Source: Agelas oroides (taxonomy: Eukaryota > Porifera > Demospongiae > Agelasida > Agelasidae). From it: a stretch of 64,000 nt of DNA. Of the stretch, positions 42,660 to 53,449 are shown one piece after another. Positions within the stretch are counted from its first letter, which is position 1; each line of letters begins with the position of its first letter. The DNA lies in contig OX422194.1 of assembly GCA_949130485.1 (NCBI GenBank), positions 5,592,699 to 5,656,698 on the forward strand, read 5' to 3'. The notes beneath the pieces were generated by a model that had not been told where the DNA came from, did not search any database, and saw only the letters and a list, made by a program, of their open reading frames with translations. Position numbers and translations under genes: made by a program.

Positions 42660-45270
42660 ATGGCGAGCGTTGAATCAAGGAAGGCGACACACGCAGCTGT
42701 GGAGGTATCTCGGGTTTATCACTGAACAAAATGATAATTGCAACATGCCCTTCTTTCCTATGCAGAGTGAAGTGCCCCTGAGTCAGGTGGCAGTGCGCAA
42801 GGTACCTGCTAGCAGGGAAGCACTTCCTCTCAAGGGCCAGGAAAACGATCCTTGCCAGGGTAAACCCACAGTTCCTGCTGGAAAATTAGTCCATTGGAAG
42901 AAACCTTGGAGAGATTGGTCGAAGGACAGTATGGAGTTGGCACTAAAGGAAGTTAGTGAGGGGTCTCTTACCATTAGACGTGCTGCTTGCAGTGTTACTG
43001 CCAAAAAGGGGCAAAAGCATGTCACAGCTTTGGTATCTGGTAACAAGACACAAATAACTGTACTTATTTGTGCTAGAGCTGCAGGAAACCCTATTCCACC
43101 CATGGTCATCTTCGACTGAAAGAATCTCAACCAGGAACTGACAATTGGAGAAGTACCTGGTACAATGTACGGCCTCAATCCTGGAAGTGGTTGGATAGAT
43201 CAGGAGCTCTTTCGTGACTGGTTCGAGCGACACTTTCTTCAGTATGCACCAGCCGCTCGACCACTTCTTCTGTTACTCGATGGACACTCCACTGAAGATG
43301 TGCGACTAGCTGCCAGCAATGGAGTAATCATGTTTGCCCTTCCCCCCGACACAACCCACGTTGCACAGCCCCTAGATGTCACGTCTTTTCATGCTCTCAA
43401 AACGTACTGGGATCGGGAGTGCAACAAGTACATGGCTGAAAACCTCGGAAAGGTGGTAACGGTCTATCAGTTTTCACAGCTTTTTGCTGCAGCATACAAG
43501 CTGGCCATGACAAGGGAGAATATTGCGTCCAGGTTCAAGAAATCTAGCATATACCCTCTGAACAGGCACGCAATCGCCATCCCTGGTGAAGAGCCAGTCC
43601 AAAAGTCCGCCCCACCTCTTGCTCTTGACTTCGCAAGGAAGAGTGGGATCACTTTTTTTGCTATTATACAGTCCCATTGTAAAGTCCAACCAACGAATGG
43701 TCAATATAAGTCAGCAGACAAGTGACAGTCTCCCTGAATTCACAGCTGAGGAGATAGCGAAGTTTACAACACGTTTGGAGGAGGGGTATGACCTTGACAA
43801 CGATGCCCATTACAACAAACGGCTAGAAATCAACCATCCTGATGTTTGCAAGAGGCTATTTGACGGGAGTGAAGATGAGAGTGAGGGTGCATCTGAAAAT
43901 GACAGTGAGCAGCAGTCTGAACTTTCTTCTAAGAGTGATGCAAATGCTGACCCATCAGTCAAAGTGCAGAATGCCCCCTCTTCATCAGCTCCAGAAATAC
44001 CTGGTAAACTTAGTGAGTTTCTGAAGCTCCCTCCACCCCCTTCCCAGGTATGCAAGCCCAAAACATTGCCTAGAGGACGGGTGCTGACAAGTGAAGAAAA
44101 TTTGAGAGCTCTTGAAGAGAAAGAATGGAAAAAGAAGAAATTGAAGCTAAGGAGCAGCGGCGTTTGGATAGAGAAAGAGACAGGAAAAGGCTGCTCAAAA
44201 TGAGTTTGTCGACAGGTACGAGAGGAAAAAGCGAAGCAGAAGGCTAAGGAGCAAGAGGAAAGAGCTAAGCGGAAGGCTAAGGTGCAAGAGGAAAGAGCTA
44301 AGCGGAAGGCTAAGGAGCAAGAGGAAAGAGCTAAGCGGGAGGCTAAGGTGCAAGAGGAAGGCTAAGGTGCAAGAGGAAAGAGCTAGGCGGAAGGCTAAGG
44401 AGCAAGAGGAAAGAGCTAAGTGGAAGGCTAAGGTGCAAGAGGAAAGAGCTAAGCGGAAGGCTAAGGAGCAAGAGGAAAGAGCTAAGCGGAAGGCTAAGGA
44501 GCAAGAGGAAAGAGCTAAGCGGAAGGCTAAGGAGCAAGAGGAAAGAGCTAAGCGGAAGGCTAAGGTGCAAGAGGAAGGCTAAGGTGCAAGAGGAAAGAGC
44601 TAGGCGGAAGGCTAAGGAGCAAGAGGAAAGAGCTAAGCGGAAGGCTAAGGAGCAAGAGGAAAGAGCTAAGCGGAAGGCTAAGGAGCAAGAGGAAAGAGCT
44701 AAGCGGAAGGCTAAGGTGCAAGAGGAAGGCTAAGGTGCAAGAGGAAAGAGCTAGGCGGAAGGCTAAGGAGCAAGAGGAAAGAGCTAGACGGAAGGCTAAG
44801 GTGCAAGAGGAAAGAGCTAGGCGGAAGGCTAAGGAGCAAGAGGAAAGAGCTAAGCGGAAGGCTAAGGTGCAAGAGGAAAGAGCTAAGCGGAAGGCTAAGG
44901 AGCAAGAGGAAAGAGCTAAGCGGAAGGCTAAGGTGCAAGAGGAAAGAGCTAAGCGGAAGGCTAAGGTGCAAGAAGAAAGAGCTAAGCGGAAGGCTAAGGT
45001 GCAAGAGGAAAGAGCTAAGCGGAAGGCTAAGGTGCAAGAGGAAAGAGCTAAGCGGAAGGCTAAGGTGCAAGAGGAAAGAGCTAAGCGGAGGGTGCAAGAG
45101 CAAGAGAGGCGAGCATCACCTAGTGCATGCAAGTTCGGAGTGTGGCCAGGGACCATGTAAGCACAAGAGAGCCAGGAACTGGATCCAATGTAACAGTTGT
45201 GAAGTGTGGTTTCATGTGGAGGTTCCCCGGCAACTAGCTGATACTGACGATTTTGTGTTTACTGCTCACG
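42660..45270 (+). pseudogene. Pogo/Tigger-like transposase, decayed
   Basis: Plus-strand DDE_1-superfamily transposase in pieces. 42895-42990 encodes WSKDSMELALKEVSEGSLTI followed by RRAA, the psq/CENP-B-like helix-turn-helix. A deletion then removes the segment with the first catalytic Asp. TAKKGQKHVTALVSGNKTQI and NPIPPMVIFD follow, then an in-frame stop TGA at 43117, then GSGWIDQELFRDWF, LLLLLDGHSTEDVR with the second catalytic Asp, and FALPPDTTHVAQPLD with the third. A frame change near 43720 leads to FTAEEIAKFTTRLEEGYDLD and an acidic Ser-rich linker. A 33-bp minisatellite occupies the C-terminal region, and the end encodes CGQGPCKHKRARNW, IQCNSCEVWFHVE, a zinc-binding C-terminus (PHD-like) known from related elements. 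Solitary TCGGACACC motifs at 42468-42520 may be remains of the 5' end. Inactive. Confidence 0.8.
44222..45095. repeat. 33-bp coding minisatellite
   Basis: About 26 units of 33 bases encoding (V/E)QEERAKRKAK, a highly charged helix. Two main variants (GTGCAAGAGG and GAGCAAGAGG starts) alternate irregularly. Three times (44348, 44565, 44716) a unit is shortened by exactly 14 bases, which shifts the frame; the spacings between them are 217 and 151 bases, i.e. 19 plus six or four full units. So larger blocks were themselves copied. The long Leu/Ser-rich minus-strand frames here are shadows. Confidence 0.9.
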
Positions 45271-45291
45271 GAAGTCATTTTCTGTATAATC

Positions 45292-46295
45292 GGGGCGAGC
45301 GTGAGCGAGCCCCCTTCTAGTGATGCTAACGGCGACTTTCTTTTATATATATATATTATATATTATGTGTCGTACGTCGTGCCGCATATCCTAAACTTAT
45401 CCAATTTAACGCACGTAACGTCAACGTATAGTGCAGACGCCACGTGTTCTACAATGGAGTCGATTCTTCAGCAAGAGTCCCCGAGTCATCACGGAACAGA
45501 GAAGACAGACTGCAGCGTAGAAGAGAGCGAGAGAGAGCTCGTCGTGCCTCTGAAACCGCGGAACAGGGAGAGGAACGGCTGAGAGTGCGGAGAGCAAGAG
45601 ATAGGGCTAGACGCGCCGCACAGACTGTCGAAGAGAGAGACGCCAGATTGCGGCAAATACGCGATAACCGACGTCAGAGTCTGGCAACTGAAAGCGAAGA
45701 GGAGAGAGCAGTTAGGCTTCAACGGATGAGGGACCGACTGGCCTCTGAGACTGAAGAGGAGAGAGCAGCCAGGATGAGTGCCAACAGGTTGGCCTCTGAA
45801 GAGAGAGCAGCCAGGCTACAGCAGATGAGGGACAGGCTGGCCTCTGAGACTGAAGAAGAGAGAGCAGACAGGCTACAGCAGATGAGGGACAGGCTGGCCT
45901 CTGAGACTGAAGAAGAGAGAGCAGCCGGGCTACAGCAGATGAGTGCCAACCAATGTCACAGGCTGGCCTCTGAGACTGAAGAAGAGAGAGCAGCCAGGCT
46001 ACAGCAGATGAGTGCCAACCAACATCACAATGCAGGTTGGCTGCTGAGACTGGCAGTGAGAGAGAGGCCAGACTACAGCGTAACAGGGAAGGGCAAAGAG
46101 GACAACAGTCACAGCTGCCTTTGTTTGAACAGCCCTCTGTTCAGGCTAAGATGCGGAAGTTTCATGCAGAGATTGCTGCATTGGAAATGCAGAAATGTAC
46201 TACATGCTCGGAGCGGTTCCCAGGCCTTCAGCTTCGCTCACACTCTACTGCACGCACTTGCGCATCCATCGCATTCGAGCTCACGCTCGCCCCCA
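45292..46295. mobile_element. GCGAGC-ended DNA with a coding insert
   Basis: The left end GGGGCGAGCGTGAGCGAGCC and the right end GAGCTCACGCTCGCCCCCA are inverted copies of the ends seen at 5867-6886 and 28611-29132. Unlike those, this copy has an ORF. An AT-dinucleotide run (about 45341-45366) lies just inside the left end. Confidence 0.55.
45454..46250 (+). pseudogene. STPR-repeat protein fragment with CxxC end
   Basis: ATG at 45454 opens MESILQQESPSHHGTEKT; within about 60 bases a second frame carries the repeat. At least eight units follow the pattern RLQQMRDRLASETEEERAA, lengths 14 to 23 residues, with the 23-residue form matching the STPR (score and three amino acid) DNA-binding repeat known from silkworm FMBP-1 and from many transposon-linked genes. 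After about 46035 a third frame continues LAAETGSEREARLQRNREG, MRKFHAEIAALEMQKCTTC and SERFPGLQL. A helix plus Cys-x2-Cys of this kind precedes the helicase region of some Helitron/PIF1-like proteins. At least two frame changes; no Rep or helicase part is present. The Helitron link is an inference. Confidence 0.55.
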
Positions 46296-47161
46296 CAATG
46301 CTGTGCATTCACCTAGTAATCAAATTTTGTCCGGAAATGAAGATTTATTATTAGTTTAATTATTAGTTTAAGGTACCGCTGCGCGACTTCTAGTTCATTG
46401 CAGTTACGTGGCCTGGGAAGGGGCTATAAAGCTGTCGGTAAGTGGCGATCCAGCCCCTGGTTTCCGTCTCACGTGGGGTGTCTGACAAATGAGTACATAG
46501 TCGGATCCGGATACGGAGACCAAGACTTCGGGGTCTTCCCGTAAGTACGAAGGAACAGCCGTTAGCGATGGTCAACCTACGTTCGAATGCTCTGGAGAGT
46601 GAGCATCTACGTAGTGTATGGGGGGTAGCAGTTGTGTGCATAGGTCAGGCTGCTTACAAATGCAGAGGGCAGCAGTGATCCTCCTGCCAGCTCCATGACA
46701 GTCATACTAGCCAGACCTCTCTTCATGACAAACTAATCTCTGCATCTCTGCACAATTCTCCAACCTGCCTCATGTTAGGATTTGTTTGTGTTACAGCTTG
46801 GTTTGATTACAGAGAGAGCCTTCTGGCAGGAAAGGCTGCTTGGGTTCTGACTGGTGCTTGCCAACCGAACATGCTGACTATTTTAACGAGTGGGTATATG
46901 GTTGAGGTCACAAGTCTGCTTATTTTGCCTGACAGACAGAAACGAAGATATGGTGCGTTAAAGGCATGTTTATGCTAGAAATAGTCTCAAGTGAAAAAAA
47001 TTTCTGTATATTAATTTACACAACTGAACATGCTAAAAAAACATTCACAAATTTAATGCTGCACATTCCCACTGAAACAGCAAACAGCAACATTTCTGAC
47101 TATACAGTATTTGCTATCACCTCTGTATATTCATTCTACCTGAACCAACTCTTCCCCACAG

Positions 47162-47479
47162 GTCCATCTACTCCACTGCAGCCATCAAATCTCTTGTCCA
47201 CTGACATCAGACACAACAGAGCTACCATTCACTGGACTGTGTCCATGATAGCCTACACTCCTGAGAACTACACAGTGCACTTTGGGACTAGTCCTGGTTC
47301 AATGACCTCCTTCAACCAGCAGAGACAAAGTGGTGACAACTTCACTGCTACCAACCTACTGTACTTTGTTGAATTGACTGGACTGTCTGCTGGTACCACA
47401 TACTACTACCAGGTGGTGGCTGTGAACTCTGTGGGATCCACTCAGAGTACCGGGCCACAGTTCACAACAAATGAACTTC
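47162..47479 (+). CDS. Gene B exon: first FN3 domain
   Basis: 106 residues on a phase 1-1 exon (CCCCACAG acceptor, GTAAGC donor). It begins GPSTPLQPSNLLSTD, has ATIHWTVSMIAYTPENYTVH for strands B-C, and ends TGLSAGTTYYYQVVAVNSVG then QFTTNEL. No cysteines; the canonical YYYQVVAVN F strand is kept. Potential glycans at NYT and NFT. No homologue lies in the visible part of gene A, where it would be left of the window. Its 3' end has been locally re-duplicated at 48138. Confidence 0.88.
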
Positions 47480-48137
47480 GTAAGCTGATGTTTTTGTGCA
47501 GGCAATACCTGTACATTATAGTTGCCAATACAAAGGGTGTCTCTGTTCACTAGACTGGACTACTGGACCTAACCTTTTTACCACTAAAAATCATTTTTAT
47601 GCCCTGTAATTGAACTCACCTACCAGTAGAGTTGCATACTACATTATAGTAGCCTGTAAAACACAGCCTCTTACTGTTCAATGCCCTTTTGATTACAGAT
47701 AGTTTCCAAATGGGCAGGGCCAACCACTTGTCTATATATAGTTCTCCAAATAACAGAAAGCTGGGTGGGGGCCGGGTAATGAGGCTGGGTTGGAGGTAGA
47801 TCCACACAAAATTTGTTACTGGTTTCTGATTCAAGGAGATTAGCAAGATTATGCATAGCACATGATTTTCTATTTTATCAGAATACCATTTAGAGTTGTC
47901 AAATTTATTGCTATTATGAAGTCTAGCTACAGGGCCGTACATAACTTTTTTCATCCTATAAAGGAGTTCAAGACGTGAGTTGAGATCTCCACAAACGGGT
48001 ACACAGGACAGCTTTCAGAACACCTAAAATTTCCTGGAGGACCATATGCCCCCAGACCCTCCTAGAGTGAACCACTGCAGGGCGGCCATGTTCTCTACTT
48101 CACCTAATTACATTGCCTGCAGTCGTTCACTCTAGGG

Positions 48138-48230
48138 GGGTCTGTAAACTATGTGGGATCCACTCAGAGTACTATGCAACAGTTCAGAACAAATGAACTT
48201 CGTAAGCTGATATGTTTGTACATGCCATAC
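48138..48230 (+). pseudogene. Duplicated 3' fragment of FN3 exon
   Basis: It repeats the last 60 or so bases of exon 47162-47479 including NEL and the donor CGTAAGCTGAT, with substitutions. It lacks an acceptor and the N-terminal three quarters of the domain, so it is not an exon. The similarity continues into the intron up to about 48410. Confidence 0.7.
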
Positions 48231-48634
48231 CAAGTTGCCAATACACAGGGTGTCTCTATTCACTGGACTGGATACTGACTGGACTACCTTTTTGCCACTA
48301 AAATTTTTTTTTTATGCTCTGTAATTAGACTCACCTACCAGTAGAGTTGCAAACTACATTATACTAAAACATGGCTTCTTGCTGCCCAATACCCTAGATG
48401 ATTTCCAAATGGGTCGGGCCAACCACTTCTGGAGAGCAACTGTGTTATCGAGAGGTAGCAGTACAGTTGACTCTTTGCCTCAGTAGAACTTTCTACTTGT
48501 ATCTCTAATTTTAAGGAGTGATGTAATGCTTCTTTGCCTGCATCTGCACATAGCTGCACTGCATGCAAACCCCATATCCAGAATTAAGTATAATAAACCA
48601 CGCACCATATGCCATGAACTGGTAACTTGATTAA

Positions 48635-49454
48635 CCCTCGGCGCGCATGCGCAGCGAGGGTTATAGTACTTCGTTTGTCTGTCTGTCTGTCTGTCTGTCT
48701 GTGTGTCTGTCTGTTACAACTAGCTTGGCTCACCTGGCGGCTAAATCTCTGAAGTTTGGACGCAGATAGGCTTCAAACCGAACGAGGATGTGTTTAAATT
48801 GAGCCGATTTCGCCAAGAACGTTTTGTTCAAGAGTTATGCTGCGATTCGTTTGCCACGGCGAGCGCTATTCGGCCATATTCTAGTCTGAGAACGAGTTCA
48901 CGCACCCTGGTCTGGGATCCCGGGAGTGCAGCGCAGCGCCGCATTACTCCCGAGATCCCAGACTAGACCAGGGCGCGTGAACTCGTTCACAGACTAGAAT
49001 ATGGCCGACTAGCGCTCGCCGTGGCAAACGAATCGCAGCATAACTCTTGAACGAAACGTTCTTGGCGAAATCGGTCCTCGTTCGGTTTGAAGGCATATAT
49101 GGGCAATACTGCTACAATATGTATGTACATGCATGGTCAATAGTGCTGCAATATGTATGTACATGCATCGGGTCAATACTGCGGCTACAGTATGTATGTA
49201 CAGGCATGGTACATATCCAGGATTACCGCGCTGGGAATGTCCCACACATTCCCTACTCACTACACATGCTCACTACATTAGGAAGGGGTTTGTTGGGGCA
49301 AGATAAAGGGATACTAGGACAACTTGGGACACTGTTATCTTATACGACTTTGTGTAGTCTCAGCTAGCTATCTAGTGTACCATCATACCACATGAATTTC
49401 CTTCACCTACTTAGCTATGTCCTGTGACTCTGCGTTAATACTACGTGCCGAGGG
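48635..49454. mobile_element. PiggyBac-like MITE with TTAA duplication
   Basis: TTAA (48631-48634) CCCTCGGC ... GCCGAGGG TTAA (49455-49458). The CCCT start and TTAA target are diagnostic for piggyBac. Inside, a long inverted repeat (about 48770-48925 against 48945-49095) folds around 48933; it includes GATCCCGGGAGTGCAGCGC at the tip. A TCTG microsatellite (48677-48712) and three direct repeats containing ATATGTATGTACATGCAT (49110-49205) follow. No transposase. Confidence 0.85.
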
Positions 49455-49801
49455 TTAAGCACTTCAGTGCTCTTCATTATACTGGCAGATTGATCATGCT
49501 CACTTGAGGCAAGTTTGCTTCACAACAGTGAAGCAAACTGGAGTGACACCTGTGGTCTAAATACAAGTTGGTCTTCTTATGGAATGTTCACTAGACTTTT
49601 ATGTACCAGGAAACCTGCATTTGCATAGTGTAAGGTTGTGTTTCTAGGCCAGTAGTCTGCCAGTCCAGTCAGTAGAGAGACTAGTACACATGAATTGGAG
49701 TAGCTAGGCTCCTGCCCAGTGTTTCATTGTCTGCAGTTCTTCTGATGCCACAAGGCTGGATTGGGGCCTGGTAATGAGGTAGGGTTGAAGCAAAATCAAT
49801 A

Positions 49802-50319
49802 CCGTACTCACTCGAAATTACACCCCCCCTTTTTGCAATTAGCTACAAGTATGGTAGTACATGACCGTAGTGTTCTAGAACTCATGGCAGCGACTGAATC
49901 CAGCAGCTGTAACTTTCCGGAACAGCTATCAGTATGTGCTGAAGTCATCACTTCTCGATTCTGGCAAAATCGCTGACAAAAAAAAAGACTGTCTCAATGT
50001 CGACGCACTGGAGCCGCATATGTGAGAGCAATTCATGCTTACTGCCGACAATTGGAGTTATCTACGCGACATGACTCTCGCAAATGAGACTGACACACGA
50101 ACAAGACTAAGAACTGATACTCTGTAATACTTGCAATTGCGTACTTTTTTGCTGTGTCATGCTGCTATTTTTATAACAATTTACATGCTCTATTATTAAA
50201 TTTTCCATGTATGGTCAAGGGGGGCTTAAATTGGAGATAAATATACCTCTGCAACAAATTTTTGCAAAAACAGAAGGGGGACTTATAATTGAAGGGGGAA
50301 TAATTTCGAGTGAGTACGG
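49802..50319. mobile_element. TA-flanked MITE with CCGTACTCACTCGAAATTA ends
   Basis: CCGTACTCACTCGAAATTAC and the inverse ATAATTTCGAGTGAGTACGG are flanked by TA. C-rich just inside the left end and G-rich just inside the right, as in the HIRAN-bearing element. No coding capacity. Confidence 0.78.
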
Positions 50320-50894
50320 TAATTCGTTTTTGGCTCAAGGAGATTACCAAGTACATTCAAGTCATTTTATTTTATCAGAGTACCATTTAGAGTAAGTCTA
50401 GCTGTTAGGACGAACATCAGCTGCTGCACTTCTTACAGCAAGAGAGTAAGAGCAGAACTATTACTTCCTGAAAGCAATGCCTCTTCCTCTTGCAGGATAA
50501 GCACAGAGTACTTTCCAACTCATTGCCAACTACCAGTGACAAAAGGGTTCACTGAAAATCTCCTTTTCTCATTGTGCTCACCTTAAATCCTTTGTCATGT
50601 GATCTTCAGTTCATTAGTTAGCTCCTCAGACACTCTTTGCAAGGTCCACTGTTTGTCTGCCATGATGGTGTTCCTGAGTTCTACAAGCCTGGAGGTTTGC
50701 CAATATAATGTAACTAGCATCAACAGAAGTCACACTTATATCAGGGAGAGGCACAACAGGAGTACAAAGGGCAGAGATGGAGACCAGAATTGGTTATTAA
50801 CTTTGTGTGGCCTAATACGTTTTTTTTTGTGCGTTTGACAAATATGGTTGAAAAATTGTTTTTGTTTTTTTTTGTTTTTCACTCTCTATTCCAG

Positions 50895-51088
50895 CTCCCA
50901 CTTCCCCTCGGATGTTCTGCATCACCTCAGTGATGGCAAGAAGCCTCAGCTTCTCATGGCAGACACCTATGATCCTGAATGGAAACCTAGCCTCTATCCT
51001 GGTGTGGAATACAACTGTAGCATTGTGGCGAGGAATGGTGCTTCACCATCAGACCCTGTTTACATCAGTAATACTACACTAGAAACAG
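50895..51088 (+). pseudogene. Gene B damaged FN3 exon
   Basis: The acceptor TTCCAG and donor GTACAT look usable, and the start APTSPRMFCITSVMARSLSF plus SWQTP is a normal FN3 beginning. The second half, VEYNCSIVARNGASPSDP and ISNTTLET, is a normal FN3 end but in another reading frame. The middle (C to E strands, about 30 residues) is missing, so a deletion both removed the core and changed frame. At 194 bases the exon is not a multiple of three. Skipping it would preserve the phase-1 frame between 47479 and 55624. Confidence 0.75.
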
Positions 51089-51309
51089 GTACATCAGTCT
51101 GTGTAGTACGTATACCTTATTTAGTGCTGCTATGTTACTAGTTGGTAATTACCACTAGCGTTCAATCAGGTTTTTTTTTCATTTTTTTATTTGGATCACC
51201 AGACTATGCATGCTATGATCGAGTGTAGAATGTGGTTTACCATCCAAGAGTTTTTTTACTATACAGTGAAAGGAAAATCAACATTACGTAGGGCCATGGT
51301 AACTTCTAG

Positions 51310-53380
51310 AGCTGTAATGATATGCTTCAGTACTATATGAACTGTTGGTCAGATTATCATCAGGATATATACTAGCTATAGTTTTTAACATTCAATGATG
51401 GCGTACCTGTCACTTGCCTTCTGGCCCACACATATTCCAACTATGCGACTTTGCAATGCTTCTGTGTTCAGAAACTTGTTTTCTGTGTAAAGGTGACACA
51501 CTATGACATTTATCACTCCACCGGGTTTATCAAAGTAGCACTGCACCTCATTATTCTTTGACCAAGGCACTTGCCACCTCTCACTGTGTGCATAATCATT
51601 TACCACAAGTGCAGCACTTGCTCCCGTTACAATGTTGTGATGTACTGAATCTATCAATTCATTGAAGTTTGTACCAAGATGCAAATTGCTCGCAGCAAAT
51701 TCACAATATATTGCAAAATCAAAATATTTCTCTATTACCTTCGTACGAAAGCACTGTCTTCAGTGGAGGTAAGTAGCTCATTCTTAGCCATTTCAACAAT
51801 TATCGGTCTCGCGAAGACCTTCAGGAGCTACTGAAGGCACAGTCAGCAGAAAAACCCAGAACTAGGCAGGCTCATAATCAGAAAAACATTATGCCAACCG
51901 CAACACCTCCATGAACAGTATGCATGTGAAGACAAGAAATTGAGATGCAAGATTACACCAAAGCGCAAATATAAAAATTGAGAAACTATTTGTGTTACAA
52001 AGGGATCTATCATGCATATTTGATTTTCTAATGGTACAGCGTTATTTTCCACTTAACCCTTTGAACACGGACAGTTTATTAGTGCGGAAGTTGTTATATT
52101 ACAGCGTTATCAACTCGAACGGTTGAAGTGACAAGCTTGCAAACAAGTCTGACTGTGCTAATGGCTTTAATTGTGTAGATGGGGTATAAATAGGTTGGAA
52201 TAGTCTATCTAAATTGCCTATAAGTGCCTAGTAAGCTCAGATTTACTTTTTTGAAGCCATTTTGTGCTGACTATGCATCGTAGCTTTGAGTGGTTGGAAA
52301 CGGTGCCGATTTTCTCACCTGATACCCACAGCAGACCTTCCAACTCTCAAGGTTAGACCGTGAGACGCCCTGTACAAGACATTTTGCCCCGGTGCCCCAG
52401 TAATACATCTAATTGTCACGCCAAGCTAACCTCATAGTGATCCCGACTCTTGCTCCCAGAACTATGCTCAACCCCAAACCAAGGGCCTGGTGCCATGGCC
52501 TGGTCGGCTGCCCTCTTGCTTGAACATGTGCAGTGTAGTCCCTTTCAGGTGGGTGCGAAAGATGTGGCTGGGAACGAGACTACGTGCAGTACTAATTCAG
52601 TGAAAAATGGCAAAGCATTCAATTGAAGCAGAAGGCGAAATCAATGATGATCCTCATCGCTGAAAGTGGAAACACCTAACGCTCTCAGTTGATACATCTC
52701 ATGTATTACTTATTCACGTTGTTTGTAATTCTTGTGCTCTGTTTTTTATTATTGTTGTTATTTTGTCATTTACATCTCCGATACCAATCTCCAAAGTTTT
52801 TTCCTGTTGATTTGGAAATTACCAGATGCAGGTGACAAAAGTTGGAAGGTCTGCCACAGCCCTGAGAAAATCAGCCGATTTACAAGTTACTGAATCTATT
52901 ACTCCTACCTGAAGTAAAATATGGAGAACACTTGGTCCCTGTGGTCGAGAAAAAGCTTCATGTTTGGCAGTCCTCGGCTTATTGACGATCACCCACGAAT
53001 AAGTACCACCTCTTTCTGTCTTTCTAGCCGATGATGTCAGCCAAAAGGTGTGGCCTAGCCTCATTAGCACTTATTATAGAGGAACCTACCGTCAAATCTT
53101 GTTAAGCTTTTAGCTTCACGCAGAAAGCGCACGAAATTGTCTTGAGCATATAAATACGGTCACCGCGATGACGGGAAGTTTAAATTTGTGATCATATGTC
53201 ACCGTGTTACATAAGCACTACACAGAATTCGAAGTGTTGCCTGCACACAAGTTACAAATTTAATTTGCTTCAGATTTGCCTATGTTAAACTTGTGCTGTG
53301 TAAAGAAAGTTATCATGACCTCATGTGTGTAATATTAACTAGAAGGTGAAGTTTGCCCTCTTCTTTATAGTGGATGAACC
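51310..53380. other. Insertion private to the right copy, with an unrecognised minus-strand ORF
   Basis: About 2.1 kb is absent between positions 430 and 440 of the left copy. On the minus strand ATG near 51796 opens MAKNELLTSTEDSAFVRR; one base later in phase a frame continues KYFDFAIYCEFAASNLHLGT, HSERWQVPWSKNNEVQCYFD and KPGGVINVIVCHLYTENKFL, ending IEC with a stop at 51385. Composition is that of a real folded protein of about 135 residues with one frame break. No family recognised. No terminal repeats were found. Confidence 0.5.
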
Positions 53381-53449
53381 CCAGGTCTAGGAGCCTTTTC
53401 ATCACTCTGGCATGCAGGAATGAGCCATATTAGGTTCTATGGTGGCCAA

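Larger units (their letters stand above)
20914..47161 (+). other. Inferred 26-kb first intron of gene B
   Basis: GT at 20914 to AG at 47160-47161. It is filled with mobile elements and unclassified repeats listed separately. Stretches without any assignable feature are about 22813-23730, 26790-28149, 29750-30760, 36263-38047 and 46296-47161. A gene in the intervening DNA that uses this signal peptide cannot be excluded. Confidence 0.5.
47480..50894 (+). other. Gene B intron built of a local duplication and insertions
   Basis: The right end of the preceding exon and the following intron (about 47420-47930) recur as a second copy in pieces at 48138-48410 and 49745-50400. The piggyBac-like MITE 48635-49454 and the TA-flanked MITE 49802-50319 were inserted in the second copy. 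The stretch 50400-50894 shows nothing recognisable. Confidence 0.65.

Noticed and set aside
44560-45156. 198-codon and 130-codon Leu/Ser-rich minus-strand frames
   Set aside because: They are the antisense of the 33-bp charged repeat (a 33-base unit keeps any frame open) and have no independent support.
48138-48230. An extra FN3 exon in gene B
   Set aside because: Only the last quarter of the domain is present, no acceptor, and the similarity continues into intron sequence.
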